Of a stretch of 64,000 nucleotides of DNA, positions 19,201 through 25,667 are shown piece by piece. This DNA comes from Gordonia sp. KTR9. GTDB taxonomy: Bacteria > Actinomycetota > Actinomycetes > Mycobacteriales > Mycobacteriaceae. Within the stretch, counting starts at the first letter, position 1, and each line of letters opens with the position of its first letter. The stretch covers positions 558,001 through 622,000 of the forward strand of contig NC_018581.1 in NCBI RefSeq assembly GCF_000143885.2, read 5' to 3'. The notes below the pieces were generated by a model. The model had not been told where the DNA came from and searched no databases. It saw only the letters and a list, made by a program, of their open reading frames with translations. A program made the translations under genes and the position numbers.

Positions 19201-19956
19201 GTGCACGCGGACACGCAGCATCGGGTGGCGTTCCATCAGCGCGGACATGGCCGAGGCAAAGCGTTCGGGGTCGACGTCGGAACCGTCGAATTCGATGTAG
19301 AGGTGGGCGGCGACGTTGCCGAAGGCGTGGCTGTCCGATCGCCCGATCCAGTAGGCGTGCTGCATCGGAGCGAGCGGGAACGGGCCCGCGGTCGTTTCGG
19401 GCAGCGGCGTCGCGGTGTCGTCGACTGCCGGCGTCGAGGCGCCGCCCAGAAGTTCTGTCCAGGCGGTGATGGTCGGTTGTGCGGCCAGGCGGGCGAAGTC
19501 GATGTCGATGCCGCGTTTGCGCCAGGTGCCGGCCAGTCGCATCATCCGCAGTGAATCGAGTCCCTGGGCGATGAGATCCTGCTCCGGGTCGATCGACTCG
19601 GGGGACACACCGAGCGCGGCGCCCACCTCGCCGCGGATGTCGGGTGCCGTGGCCGCGTCGGACGCGGACGGGCGGTCACCGGATGTGGTCGCATCACCGG
19701 CGCGAGCAGTCGATGCGCGCAGTAGTTCTGTCCAGGCGGTGATGGTCGGTTGCGCGGCCAGGCGGGCGAAGTCGATGTCGATGCCGCGTTTGCGCCAGGT
19801 GCCGGCCAGTCGCATCATCCGCAGTGAATCGAGTCCCTGGGCGATGAGATCCTGCTCCGGGTCGATCGACTCGGGCGTCAGGCCGAGGGCCTGGGCCACC
19901 TCGGCGACGACGTCGGCCGCGGTGGTGAGGTCCGTGGTCTGGGAATTCGTGGCCAT
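16237..19956 (-). CDS. NRPS: ArCP-ArCP-cyclization-adenylation-PCP
   Basis: 1239 aa. Two aryl carrier domains (about 14-80 and 105-171; Ser44 and Ser135 in GLDSLRMM) precede a heterocyclization domain (about 190-620) with PLAPMQHAYWIGR and the DxxxxDxxS motif D323-MIAA-D328-AM-S331. The adenylation domain (about 650-1130) has FTSGSTGLPKG and FDLSVFDIF (Asp831), and a PCP (Ser1169 in LGGDSVQA) ends the protein. No thioesterase is present. The layout matches MbtB apart from the duplicated ArCP and missing TE. It should make a hydroxyphenyl-oxazoline or -thiazoline from salicylate and Ser, Thr or Cys. By eye the specificity residues read D-L-F-N-I-G-L-I-H, between the known Cys and Thr codes. 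First gene of the leftward operon, behind iron boxes. Confidence 0.9.
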   Translation of the reverse strand: MATNSQTTDLTTAADVVAEVAQALGLTPESIDPEQDLIAQGLDSLRMMRLAGTWRKRGIDIDFARLAAQPTITAWTELLRASTARAGDATTSGDRPSASDAATAPDIRGEVGAALGVSPESIDPEQDLIAQGLDSLRMMRLAGTWRKRGIDIDFARLAAQPTITAWTELLGGASTPAVDDTATPLPETTAGPFPLAPMQHAYWIGRSDSHAFGNVAAHLYIEFDGSDVDPERFASAMSALMERHPMLRVRVHPDGTQEIGPAHPEAIAVHDLRNHSTEMVEQILAAKRTDGTHRTLPVDEGAVIRAELSLLPGNSTRVHLDVDMIAADAMSYRVLVDDFARLYRGETLPELGVTFATITADRTSRETLDDDVTWWRERIPTLPGPPELPLDERAARGEVEPHSVRLHHSVSASDWKRLEEHAHRRGVTPAAAVAAVFAEAVGTHSATSRFLLTVPLFDRPQIHPDVEQVVGDFTSSILVGVDLSEPATLAERARSMRSSMHEAAAHGSMSGLDVLRELSRHRGEPVVSPIVFTSALGLGDLFSQQATDVLGDPSWIVSQGPQVLLDAQVTEVAGGLLLNWDVRASDLELTTARSMFDHYVRLLGLLVDGEWDVRAPDPITAEVRAQRLSVENPLPVTDTFDGTLHSTFFTRAAERGDAPAVVSDARSWTHAELADEARRIAAALVAAGVGPGDTVVVHLPKGGDQVVAALGVLAAGAAYVPIAPTQPRARRERIVDVATPAAVLTTDPAGWASTDSVVLALDDARLAEPIEPVAVTADDLAYVLFTSGSTGLPKGVQVPHRAAVATITDLVDRFAIGADDRSLQVSSLEFDLSVFDIFGLLAVGGAVVVPGDDEQTKVDDWERLLTQHSVSVLNCVPSILGMLLDLAPLPASLRMVIMGGDKVDVSLLERVAAQLPDCRVAGLGGTTETAIHSTICEADAVPAGMAFVPYGIPLRGVRCRVVDDAGRDRPDLVPGELWIGGAGVADGYRGDPDRTADRFVEHEGQRWYRTGDLARYLPGGFLDFLGRADHMVKIRGYRVELGEVEAGLLGLSGVGSAVAWSDGRDLRAAVVLTAGSTDDDADLRARLSETLPPHMVPRSITVLDRFPLTPNGKHDRKAIAAGTRTDDDPIEAVAPRGPVEEALTLIFGEVLPTPPVSVTEDFISLGGDSVQATRVVALSRQWLDAPALSVADIFTERTIAGLARRLTELDGERAAFVAQTFLDVMHLTDEQVEAEIASS
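19451..19602. repeat. Direct repeat, copy 1 (encodes ArCP2)
   Basis: 152-bp copy identical to 19724-19875 except for one base (T19490 versus C19763). The offset of 273 bp (91 codons) keeps frame. It encodes the second aryl carrier domain of the NRPS. The third-position identity shows a recent duplication or gene conversion. Confidence 0.95.
19724..19875. repeat. Direct repeat, copy 2 (encodes ArCP1)
   Basis: Partner of the repeat at 19451-19602, encoding the first aryl carrier domain. Identity stops sharply at both ends, while the flanking linker and N-terminal carrier residues differ between the two domains (for example LGLTPESID against LGVSPESID). Confidence 0.95.
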
Positions 19957-20020
19957 CAGCCGGCGTGCCTCTCGCAGTTCGGTGACATGGTTACTCAGGC
20001 TGGGGGAACCCGCATTTAGG

Positions 20021-20039
20021 GTAGGTTATACTAACTAAC
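20021..20039. promoter_or_regulatory. IdeR/DtxR-like iron box upstream of the NRPS
   Basis: GTAGGTTATACTAACTAAC is a near-palindromic match to the IdeR consensus, 65 bp upstream of the NRPS start (19956, minus strand). It is the likely operator of the seven-gene leftward operon. Confidence 0.7.
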
Positions 20040-20092
20040 CGCTCTGCCCAATCCCTGGGCATGCCGGCGAGAGCCCCCCGAGCCGACGCGAA

Positions 20093-20111
20093 TTAGGTTA
20101 GCCTAAGTTCG
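20093..20111. promoter_or_regulatory. Strong IdeR/DtxR iron box in divergent promoter
   Basis: TTAGGTTAGCCTAAGTTCG matches the first 14 bases of the IdeR consensus exactly. It sits in the middle of the 379-bp gap 19957-20335 between the NRPS and the acyl-AMP ligase and may serve both directions. Confidence 0.8.
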
Positions 20112-20185
20112 GCTCGGTCGTCCCATCGGATGATGCGGATCACGCTGTGACATCGACGGGATCTGGGTCTTGTGTCCGACAAAGA

Positions 20186-20204
20186 TTAGGCTACCCTACC
20201 CAAA
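20186..20204. promoter_or_regulatory. IdeR/DtxR-like iron box upstream of fatty acyl-AMP ligase
   Basis: TTAGGCTACCCTACCCAAA is a third box in the same gap, 132 bp upstream of the acyl-AMP ligase start (20336). The rest of the gap 19957-20335 shows no gene. Confidence 0.65.
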
Positions 20205-20335
20205 TGGCGCGAACGTTCGTGTTCGCCATGACCAGCGGTCGGGGACGACACGCGGTATGACCACTCGGTCGCTCACCCGACCGGAAGACGATCACAAGGA
20301 CCGACGCCACGTGTTGGCGAGAACGGGAAACGAGA

Positions 20336-21985
20336 ATGTCGCAGAACAGTGTGATCCTGGAAGAATCGGGCTCGACCAATGCGTTGGCCGCCACCGTTCG
20401 TGAGGCGATGCTGGCGGGAGACACGAGTCTGTCCGTCCTCGACTCCGACACCGGTGAATGGGTGACGACCCCGTGGCGTGAGGTCCATGCCCGCGCCGAG
20501 CAGATCTCCGTGCAACTGCTCGCCGACAGCGAACTGCACGAGCCGCAGGCCCTCGGTCTGATCGGAGACCCCACGGTGGATCTGATCGCCGCCATCCAGG
20601 GTGCATGGCTCGCCGGCGTGCCGGTCAGCATCTTGCCGGGGCCGATCCGAGGGGCCGACGAGGAGCGCTGGGCGCAGAACACCTACCAGCGTTTCGTGTC
20701 GATCGGCGTCGGCACCGTCCTCGGCAGCGGCGCGCAGCTCGACCTCCTGTCGAAGGTCGAAGGCAGGCTGCACATCGCGCGAGTGGGCGAGTACGGCCTC
20801 GGGGCCGACACCACGGGCTTCGTCGCGCGCAACGTCAACGGCAACACGATCGCCGTCCTGCAGGGCACCGCCGGCTCGACCGGTGACCCGAAGACCGCGG
20901 TCCTGCCCGCCTCGGCGGTCTACTCCAACGCGATCGAACTCGTCAGCCGGCTCGGCCTCCACCGCACGCGCGACACCGGTTTCAGCTGGCTTCCGCTCTA
21001 CCACGACATGGGCCTGATGTTCCTGCTCGCGGGGATGACCACCGGGATCTCGGCCTACATCGTGCCGAACACGGCCTTCGCCGCTGCTCCTTTCAAGTGG
21101 ATGCAGTGGCTCACCGAGACCAAGACGACGGTCACCGCGGCGCCGAACTTCGCCTACGACATCCTCGGCCGGTACGGCAAACTGCTGCGCGACGTCGATC
21201 TCTCGCACCTGCGCGTCGCGATCAGCGGCGGCGAGCCGATCGACGCCGACGCCTTCGACAAGTTCCTCGAGGCGACCGCCCCGTTCGGCTTCGATCCGTC
21301 CGCTGCCGCGCCCGCCTACGGCATGGCCGAGTCCGCGTGCGCGGTCACGATGCCCGCTGTCGGCGAGGGTGCGCACTACGACGAGGTCACCGTGACCCCG
21401 CCCGGCGGGGGCGAGCCGATTCGTCGTCGCTACGCGATCCTGGGTAAACCGCTGGGCGGCATGCAGGTTCGCATCGTGGAGCCGAACGTGGACGTCCCGA
21501 TGATCGACGGGCGCAACGTCGGGCACGTGGAGATCCGCGGCGCATCGATGATGCGCGGGTACCTCGGGGACGCCGATCTCGGTGCGGGTGAATGGTTCTC
21601 GACCGGAGACCTCGGCTACCTCGTCGACGACCGGTTGGTGATCTGCGGCCGGGCCAAAGAAGTCATCATCGTCGCCGGCCGCAATCTGTTCCCGATCGAG
21701 ATCGAGCGGGCCGCCGCCGAGGTGGCCGGGGTCCGTCGCGGCGGTGTCGTGGCGATGGCGCGGGGCGAGGGGTCGGCACGCCCGGGCCTGGTGATCCTCG
21801 CCGAGTACAAGGGTTCCGACCCCGACAAGGCGCGCGCCGAGGTCAACTCCGAAGTCGCGTCGGCGTGCGGGATCATGCCCGCCGAGGTGATCTTCGTCGC
21901 GCCGGACTCGGTGCCCCGCACCACGTCCGGCAAGATCCGCCGCCTCGAGACCCGCCAGATGGTCGAAGACGGCACGTTCGAGTAG
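20336..21985 (+). CDS. Fatty acyl-AMP ligase, MbtM (FadD33)-like
   Basis: 549-aa adenylate-forming enzyme. Core motifs are LQGTAGSTGDPKTAVLP (about residues 176-192, P-loop like), SWLPLYHDMGL, APAYGMAESA and the C-terminal TTSGKIRR with the catalytic Lys. The WLPLYHDMGL segment is typical of fatty acyl-AMP ligases that load carrier proteins rather than CoA. Its role is inferred as loading the acyl chain on the ACP at 1.8 kb for later transfer to the N-hydroxy amine, as MbtM does in mycobactin synthesis. It is transcribed divergently from the NRPS behind strong iron boxes and precedes the siderophore reductase. Confidence 0.83.
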   Translation: MSQNSVILEESGSTNALAATVREAMLAGDTSLSVLDSDTGEWVTTPWREVHARAEQISVQLLADSELHEPQALGLIGDPTVDLIAAIQGAWLAGVPVSILPGPIRGADEERWAQNTYQRFVSIGVGTVLGSGAQLDLLSKVEGRLHIARVGEYGLGADTTGFVARNVNGNTIAVLQGTAGSTGDPKTAVLPASAVYSNAIELVSRLGLHRTRDTGFSWLPLYHDMGLMFLLAGMTTGISAYIVPNTAFAAAPFKWMQWLTETKTTVTAAPNFAYDILGRYGKLLRDVDLSHLRVAISGGEPIDADAFDKFLEATAPFGFDPSAAAPAYGMAESACAVTMPAVGEGAHYDEVTVTPPGGGEPIRRRYAILGKPLGGMQVRIVEPNVDVPMIDGRNVGHVEIRGASMMRGYLGDADLGAGEWFSTGDLGYLVDDRLVICGRAKEVIIVAGRNLFPIEIERAAAEVAGVRRGGVVAMARGEGSARPGLVILAEYKGSDPDKARAEVNSEVASACGIMPAEVIFVAPDSVPRTTSGKIRRLETRQMVEDGTFE

Positions 21986-22033
21986 GTCCGATTTTCCGTG
22001 ATGCGTCGTGTCATGCCGACGGTCACGAGAATG

Positions 22034-22076
22034 ACAGTGTCTCTCCGGCTCGATCACCGGGCCGGAGAGACACTGT
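22034..22076 (+). terminator. Long perfect hairpin between acyl-AMP ligase and SIP genes
   Basis: Arms 22034-22049 and 22061-22076 are a perfect 16-bp inverted repeat with an 11-nt loop and no T-run. The right arm ends 15 bp before the SIP start codon and abuts its AGAGAGG ribosome-binding site. It could be a tail-less terminator, an attenuator, or mRNA structure reducing SIP expression. Confidence 0.6.
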
Positions 22077-22091
22077 AGAGAGGTTCTCCAC

Positions 22092-22838
22092 ATGAGCGAG
22101 GTATCGACCAAGGGGCGCGGCTGGCAAGGCGCGGTCATGAAGATCCTGGGCGGTGACGACTACACCTTCACCCTCACCGCGAAGGAATCGGTGACCGATC
22201 ACTACCTGCGTCTGCGCTTTCATGGGGGTGGGCTCCTCGCCGACGCCACGATCCACCCGACCATGTGGGTACGGCTGTGGTTCGCCGACGGCGGCAAGCT
22301 GCATCAGCGTGGCTACACGCTCGTCGATCCCGACCCGGCCACGGACACCTTCGACATCGAGTTCGCCATCCACGACGGCACCGCCGCACGGTGGGCCCAG
22401 GAAGCGCAGGTGGGAGAGACCATCGGCGCCACCTTGATGGGCTCCAAGTTCGCCATCCCCGATCCGGCGCCGGCGGGCTGGCTCATCGCCGGCGACACCG
22501 CCTCACTCCCCGCGATCAACTCGTTGCTCGACACGCTCGGCGAGTCCGGGGCGGGCGCGACGATCTGGTTCGAGTACCAGCACGAGAGTGACAGGTCGCT
22601 GCCGCTGCGGGTCCGTGACCAGGACACGGTCCACTGGATCCCGCGCGGACGCGACGGTTCGGACCTCGTCGACGCGGTTCGGTCCGCCGCCTTCGACGCC
22701 TCCGATCATTTCGGCTGGGTCGCACTCGATTCCACGAGCACTCGCGCAGTCGCGGGACTGTTCCGGGCCGAGTACGGGCTGACCAAGAAATCGGTGAAAT
22801 CCCAGGCCTACTGGATCGTCGGCAAGTCGTTCGCCTGA
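22092..22838 (+). CDS. Siderophore-interacting protein (ferric-siderophore reductase)
   Basis: 248-aa flavoprotein of the SIP/ViuB family. The N-terminal FAD-binding barrel has HYLRLRF, and RGYTLVDPD about residues 75-83 is the RxYT-type FAD motif. A C-terminal NAD(P)H-like domain includes WLIAGDTASLPAI (about 128-140) and ends KSQAYWIVGKSFA, the family signature end. SIP enzymes use NAD(P)H or ferredoxin to reduce ferric siderophore in the cytoplasm and free the iron. It is last in the siderophore locus. No iron box stands directly upstream, so it may depend on read-through from the acyl-AMP ligase promoter past the hairpin at 22034-22076. Confidence 0.87.
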   Translation: MSEVSTKGRGWQGAVMKILGGDDYTFTLTAKESVTDHYLRLRFHGGGLLADATIHPTMWVRLWFADGGKLHQRGYTLVDPDPATDTFDIEFAIHDGTAARWAQEAQVGETIGATLMGSKFAIPDPAPAGWLIAGDTASLPAINSLLDTLGESGAGATIWFEYQHESDRSLPLRVRDQDTVHWIPRGRDGSDLVDAVRSAAFDASDHFGWVALDSTSTRAVAGLFRAEYGLTKKSVKSQAYWIVGKSFA

Positions 22839-22849
22839 CCGGCCTGACC

Positions 22850-22906
22850 GGCCGGGCGCGCTGACGCTCCGTCGTCGACGGACTGCCTCGAGGCCGCGCG
22901 CCCGGG
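22850..22906. terminator. Possible bidirectional terminator between SIP and ohr
   Basis: CCGGGCGCGC at about 22852-22861 pairs with GCGCGCCCGG near 22896-22905 across a loop of about 35 nt, in the gap between the convergent SIP and ohr genes. No T-run follows. Confidence 0.35.
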
Positions 22907-22911
22907 CGGGC

Positions 22912-23334
22912 TCAGTCGTCGGTGACTGTGATGGTGACGTCGATGTTGCCGCGCGTGGCGTTGGAGTAGGGGCACACCTCGTGCGCCTTGTCCGCGAGTT
23001 CCTGGGCCTGGTCGTGATCGAGGTGGGGCAGTGTCACCTCGAGGTTCACGGCGAGTCCGAAAGCTCCTCCGTCGAGGGCCCCGATGCTCACCTGCGCGCC
23101 CACCGACGAGTCTTCGACGTTGGCGCCGGCCTGCTTGGACACCAGGCGCAGGGCCGAGTGGAAACAGGCGGCATACCCGATTGCGAAGAGCTGCTCGGGG
23201 TTCGTCCCCTGGCCGGACCCGCCGAGGGCCGGCGGGGTGGCGAGGGCGACGTCGACCTGGCCGTCGCTGGTGCGGCCGTGTCCGTTACGGCCGTCGCCGG
23301 TGGCGATTGCTTCGGCGGTGTAGATCGCTTTCAT
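22912..23334 (-). CDS. ohr: Organic hydroperoxide resistance protein Ohr (OsmC/Ohr family)
   Basis: 140 aa, usual Ohr length. Both reactive cysteines are present in AACFHSAL (about residue 57) and HEVCPYSNATRGN (about residue 120), with the GGSGQGTNPEQLFAIGYAACF pattern between about residues 38 and 58 and the active-site Arg in ATRGN. It reduces organic and fatty acid hydroperoxides in the cytoplasm through a dithiol cycle. The gene follows its regulator ohrR by 24 bp in the same direction, so the pair is an operon induced by peroxide through OhrR. Confidence 0.95.
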   Translation of the reverse strand: MKAIYTAEAIATGDGRNGHGRTSDGQVDVALATPPALGGSGQGTNPEQLFAIGYAACFHSALRLVSKQAGANVEDSSVGAQVSIGALDGGAFGLAVNLEVTLPHLDHDQAQELADKAHEVCPYSNATRGNIDVTITVTDD

Positions 23335-23358
23335 GGTGTTCTCCTTGTGTGACGTGGT

Positions 23359-23790
23359 TCAGGTCCACTGATTGAGTTGCGCGGTGAGGGCGTCGAGACT
23401 CGAACGCAAGTCGTCGATCGCCTCCGGGGACAGATCCGTGCACGAGGTGAGACGCCGGGGAATCGGAAGCGCGCGTGCGCGCAGCGCCTTGCCGGCCGGT
23501 GTGAGGTGGATGGCGACCCGACGTTCGTCTCCGCGCGAACGGCGACGCTCGATCAGATCCTGCGCCTCGAGCCGTTTGAGGAGAGGAGACAGTGTGCCGC
23601 TGTCCAGTTCGAGCAGGTCGCTCAACTCGCTCACGTATCGGCCGTCGTGGTCCCACAGTGCCAGCATCACCAGATATTGCGGATAGGTGATCCCCAGTTC
23701 GGTGAGGAGTGGCCGATAGACCGCGGTCGCTGCGCGAGACGCCTTGTACAGGGCGAAGCACAGCTGCTGATCCAGGGACAACTCGTTCAC
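23359..23790 (-). CDS. ohrR: MarR-family organic peroxide sensor OhrR
   Basis: 143 aa, winged-helix MarR fold. The single conserved sensing Cys lies in QQLCFALYKASRA (about residue 11), and the winged-helix part carries LDSGTLSPLLKRLEAQDLIERRRS. Oxidation of that Cys by organic peroxides releases OhrR from DNA. Start is the GTG at 23790; no good ribosome-binding site is visible, so the mRNA may be leaderless. A palindromic OhrR-like operator is found just upstream. Confidence 0.93.
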   Translation of the reverse strand: MNELSLDQQLCFALYKASRAATAVYRPLLTELGITYPQYLVMLALWDHDGRYVSELSDLLELDSGTLSPLLKRLEAQDLIERRRSRGDERRVAIHLTPAGKALRARALPIPRRLTSCTDLSPEAIDDLRSSLDALTAQLNQWT

Positions 23791-23806
23791 ATCTGAAAAG
23801 TATCAC

Positions 23807-23821
23807 GCAATTGAATTGTGC
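23807..23821. promoter_or_regulatory. OhrR operator
   Basis: GCAATTGAATTGTGC is an inverted repeat of the AATT-AATT type recognised by OhrR proteins (consensus core CAATTnAATTG). It lies 17 bp upstream of the ohrR start, giving autoregulation of ohrR-ohr. Confidence 0.75.
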
Positions 23822-23872
23822 ACAACCTAAAGCACGATGTTCAGCGGTGCGGTTACGTGGGAGTCCGGGTGC

Positions 23873-24661
23873 TCAGTCGAGGATGTCGAAGACCACCGGC
23901 GCGTGGTCGCTGGCGCTCTTGGCCTTTCGGGCGTCGCGGTCCACCCGCGCGCCCACGATCCGGGTGTCCAGGGCCGGGGAGCAGAAGGCATAGTCGATGC
24001 GCATGCCCTCGTTGCGCGGGAAACGTAGTTGGGTGTAGTCCCAGAAGGTGTAACCGGGTGCGTACGGCAGCGCGGAGTCGACGAGGCCGTCATCCAGGAA
24101 TCCTTGCACCGCAGCACGTTCGGGTGGCGTGACATGGGTCCGGCCGTCGAAATACGCCCGGTCCCAGACGTCGTCGTCGGTCTGTGCGACGTTCCAGTCG
24201 CCCGCGAGCATCATCTCCGCGGCCGGATCATGCGCCAACCGCAGCGCGATGTGCGCACGGAGGGACTCGAGCCACGCGAGCTTGTAGTCGTAGTGCGGGT
24301 CCGCGGGGGTGCGGCCGTTGGGTACGTACAGACTCCACACGCGAATTCCCTTGCAGCGTGCCGAGATCGCCCGTGCTTCGCGGATCGGCTGGCCGTCGAC
24401 GGGGTGTGTCGGGACTCCGTCGAAGGCGATCTCCACCTCGTCGAGCCCGACGCGGGAGGCGATCGCCACGCCGTTGTAGGCGCCCTGACCGATGTGGGCG
24501 ACGTCGTACCCGGCGGCGAGGAAACTCATCAGCGGGAACGCGTCGTCGTGGCATTTGGTCTCCTGCAGGGCCAGGACGTCGACGTCGGTGCTCTCCGCCC
24601 ACGCCACGACGGACTCCGACCGGGCGCGGATCGAGTTCACGTTCCAGGTGGCGATCCTCAT
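23873..24661 (-). CDS. xth: Exodeoxyribonuclease III
   Basis: 262 aa, ExoIII/AP endonuclease family. Motifs run in order: RIATWNVNSIRAR at the start, LQETKCHD with the metal-binding Glu, SLYVPNG, GDWNVAQTDDD and the terminal SDHAPVVFD with the catalytic Asp-His pair. It cleaves abasic sites and degrades 3-prime ends in DNA repair. The start at 24661 is fixed by the conserved MRIATWNVNS. It overlaps the upstream GNAT gene by 4 bp. This gene and the next ones match the order Rv0427c-Rv0429c in M. tuberculosis (from memory). Confidence 0.95.
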   Translation of the reverse strand: MRIATWNVNSIRARSESVVAWAESTDVDVLALQETKCHDDAFPLMSFLAAGYDVAHIGQGAYNGVAIASRVGLDEVEIAFDGVPTHPVDGQPIREARAISARCKGIRVWSLYVPNGRTPADPHYDYKLAWLESLRAHIALRLAHDPAAEMMLAGDWNVAQTDDDVWDRAYFDGRTHVTPPERAAVQGFLDDGLVDSALPYAPGYTFWDYTQLRFPRNEGMRIDYAFCSPALDTRIVGARVDRDARKAKSASDHAPVVFDILD

Positions 24662-25653
24662 CGGATGCTCCCCGGTGACCCGGGCATGTCCGGGGTGAGG
24701 TAGCGGTAGGTGTGGTGCAGCCCGAAACCCAGGCGGCGGTACCACGATCCGGCCTGCCGGTTTCCGGACTCGACCTGCAGGTAGACCGAGTCGGCGCCGT
24801 GGCCGATGCCCCAGGCCGTCAGGGCGACGACGACGGACGCGGCCAGTCCGCCTCCGCGCCGGCCCGGGTCGGTCCACAGTGCGGTCAATCCCAGCCACCG
24901 GCGTCCGTCCGGCGACTCGGTCACCGAGCCCCGTCCGATCGCCGCCGCGTCACCGATGGACGCGAAGGCCAGCGGGCCGTCCCCGGCGGTCACCACACCG
25001 GCGGCGGCCTCGGGCCGACCAGACGCGCGCCCACCGGTATATGCGCCCAACCACCGGGTGTCCGGGACGGTCTCGAGTCGTACTGTGTGCGAGGGAGTTC
25101 CGCCGATGCGCGCGTGCAGCTCCGATAGGTCGGCGGTCAGCATCTGTACCTCGACCCCTGGTTCCCCGGCGACGGCGGTCGGCGGGATGAGTCGTTCCGG
25201 AAAGGCGAGCAGAACGGGGAGGTCGCGATCGGCGTACCACTCGCCGATGCGTCGTAGTGACGATGCGTCCGGACGCGCGTGCCGCTCGAGGGGCACCGCC
25301 GAGTTCGCGCGTCTGGTGAATCCGTGGCCGGCGCGCAGGAGCCAACCGTCGATCCACTCGGAGTCGACGCCGGGCCAGGCGGCGGCGGCAGCGTGCTCGA
25401 GGATGCGGATCTCACTGTTGCGCACGGGTTTCGCGGACAACAGGCGCACCGAGGTGATCGCGTCGAACGGGATGGACAATTCCTCGTCGTCGCGTCGGAT
25501 CCGCAGGGGGCCGGTGTCGTCGAGCAGGACGCCGGTCACATCCGACTGGGCGGCCGCAGGATCACCCCGCCAGTCGGCGGGGGTGGAATCGCCCAGCAGA
25601 TATCGGACGACCACCCGGTCGCCGACGACCGCACCCGACCTCGAGACCTCCAC
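24658..25653 (-). CDS. GNAT acetyltransferase, Rv0428c-like
   Basis: About 331 aa. The N-terminal 75 residues (GDRVVVRYLLGD onwards) look like a small SH3-like beta domain. A second part has WPGVDSEWIDGWLLRAG and TRRANSAVPL. The C-terminal GNAT core has LWTDPGRRGGGLAASVV, the acetyl-CoA pyrophosphate loop, and NRQAGSWYRRLGFGLHHTYRY. The substrate is unknown. The start is uncertain: GTG 25653 lies just after the def stop (25668), but the frame is open further into def. The 4-bp overlap with xth indicates cotranscription. Confidence 0.8.
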   Translation of the reverse strand: MEVSRSGAVVGDRVVVRYLLGDSTPADWRGDPAAAQSDVTGVLLDDTGPLRIRRDDEELSIPFDAITSVRLLSAKPVRNSEIRILEHAAAAAWPGVDSEWIDGWLLRAGHGFTRRANSAVPLERHARPDASSLRRIGEWYADRDLPVLLAFPERLIPPTAVAGEPGVEVQMLTADLSELHARIGGTPSHTVRLETVPDTRWLGAYTGGRASGRPEAAAGVVTAGDGPLAFASIGDAAAIGRGSVTESPDGRRWLGLTALWTDPGRRGGGLAASVVVALTAWGIGHGADSVYLQVESGNRQAGSWYRRLGFGLHHTYRYLTPDMPGSPGSIR

Positions 25654-25667
25654 GCGCGGAAGCGAGA

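Noticed and set aside
17353..19554. Long open frame on the plus strand opposite the NRPS
   Set aside because: It is the antisense of an unmistakable NRPS; its translation is Arg/Gly/Asp-rich without any domain, a usual effect of high GC.
24661..24898. N-terminal extension of exonuclease III
   Set aside because: The upstream frame overlaps the GNAT gene, while the conserved start MRIATWNVNS is at 24661.
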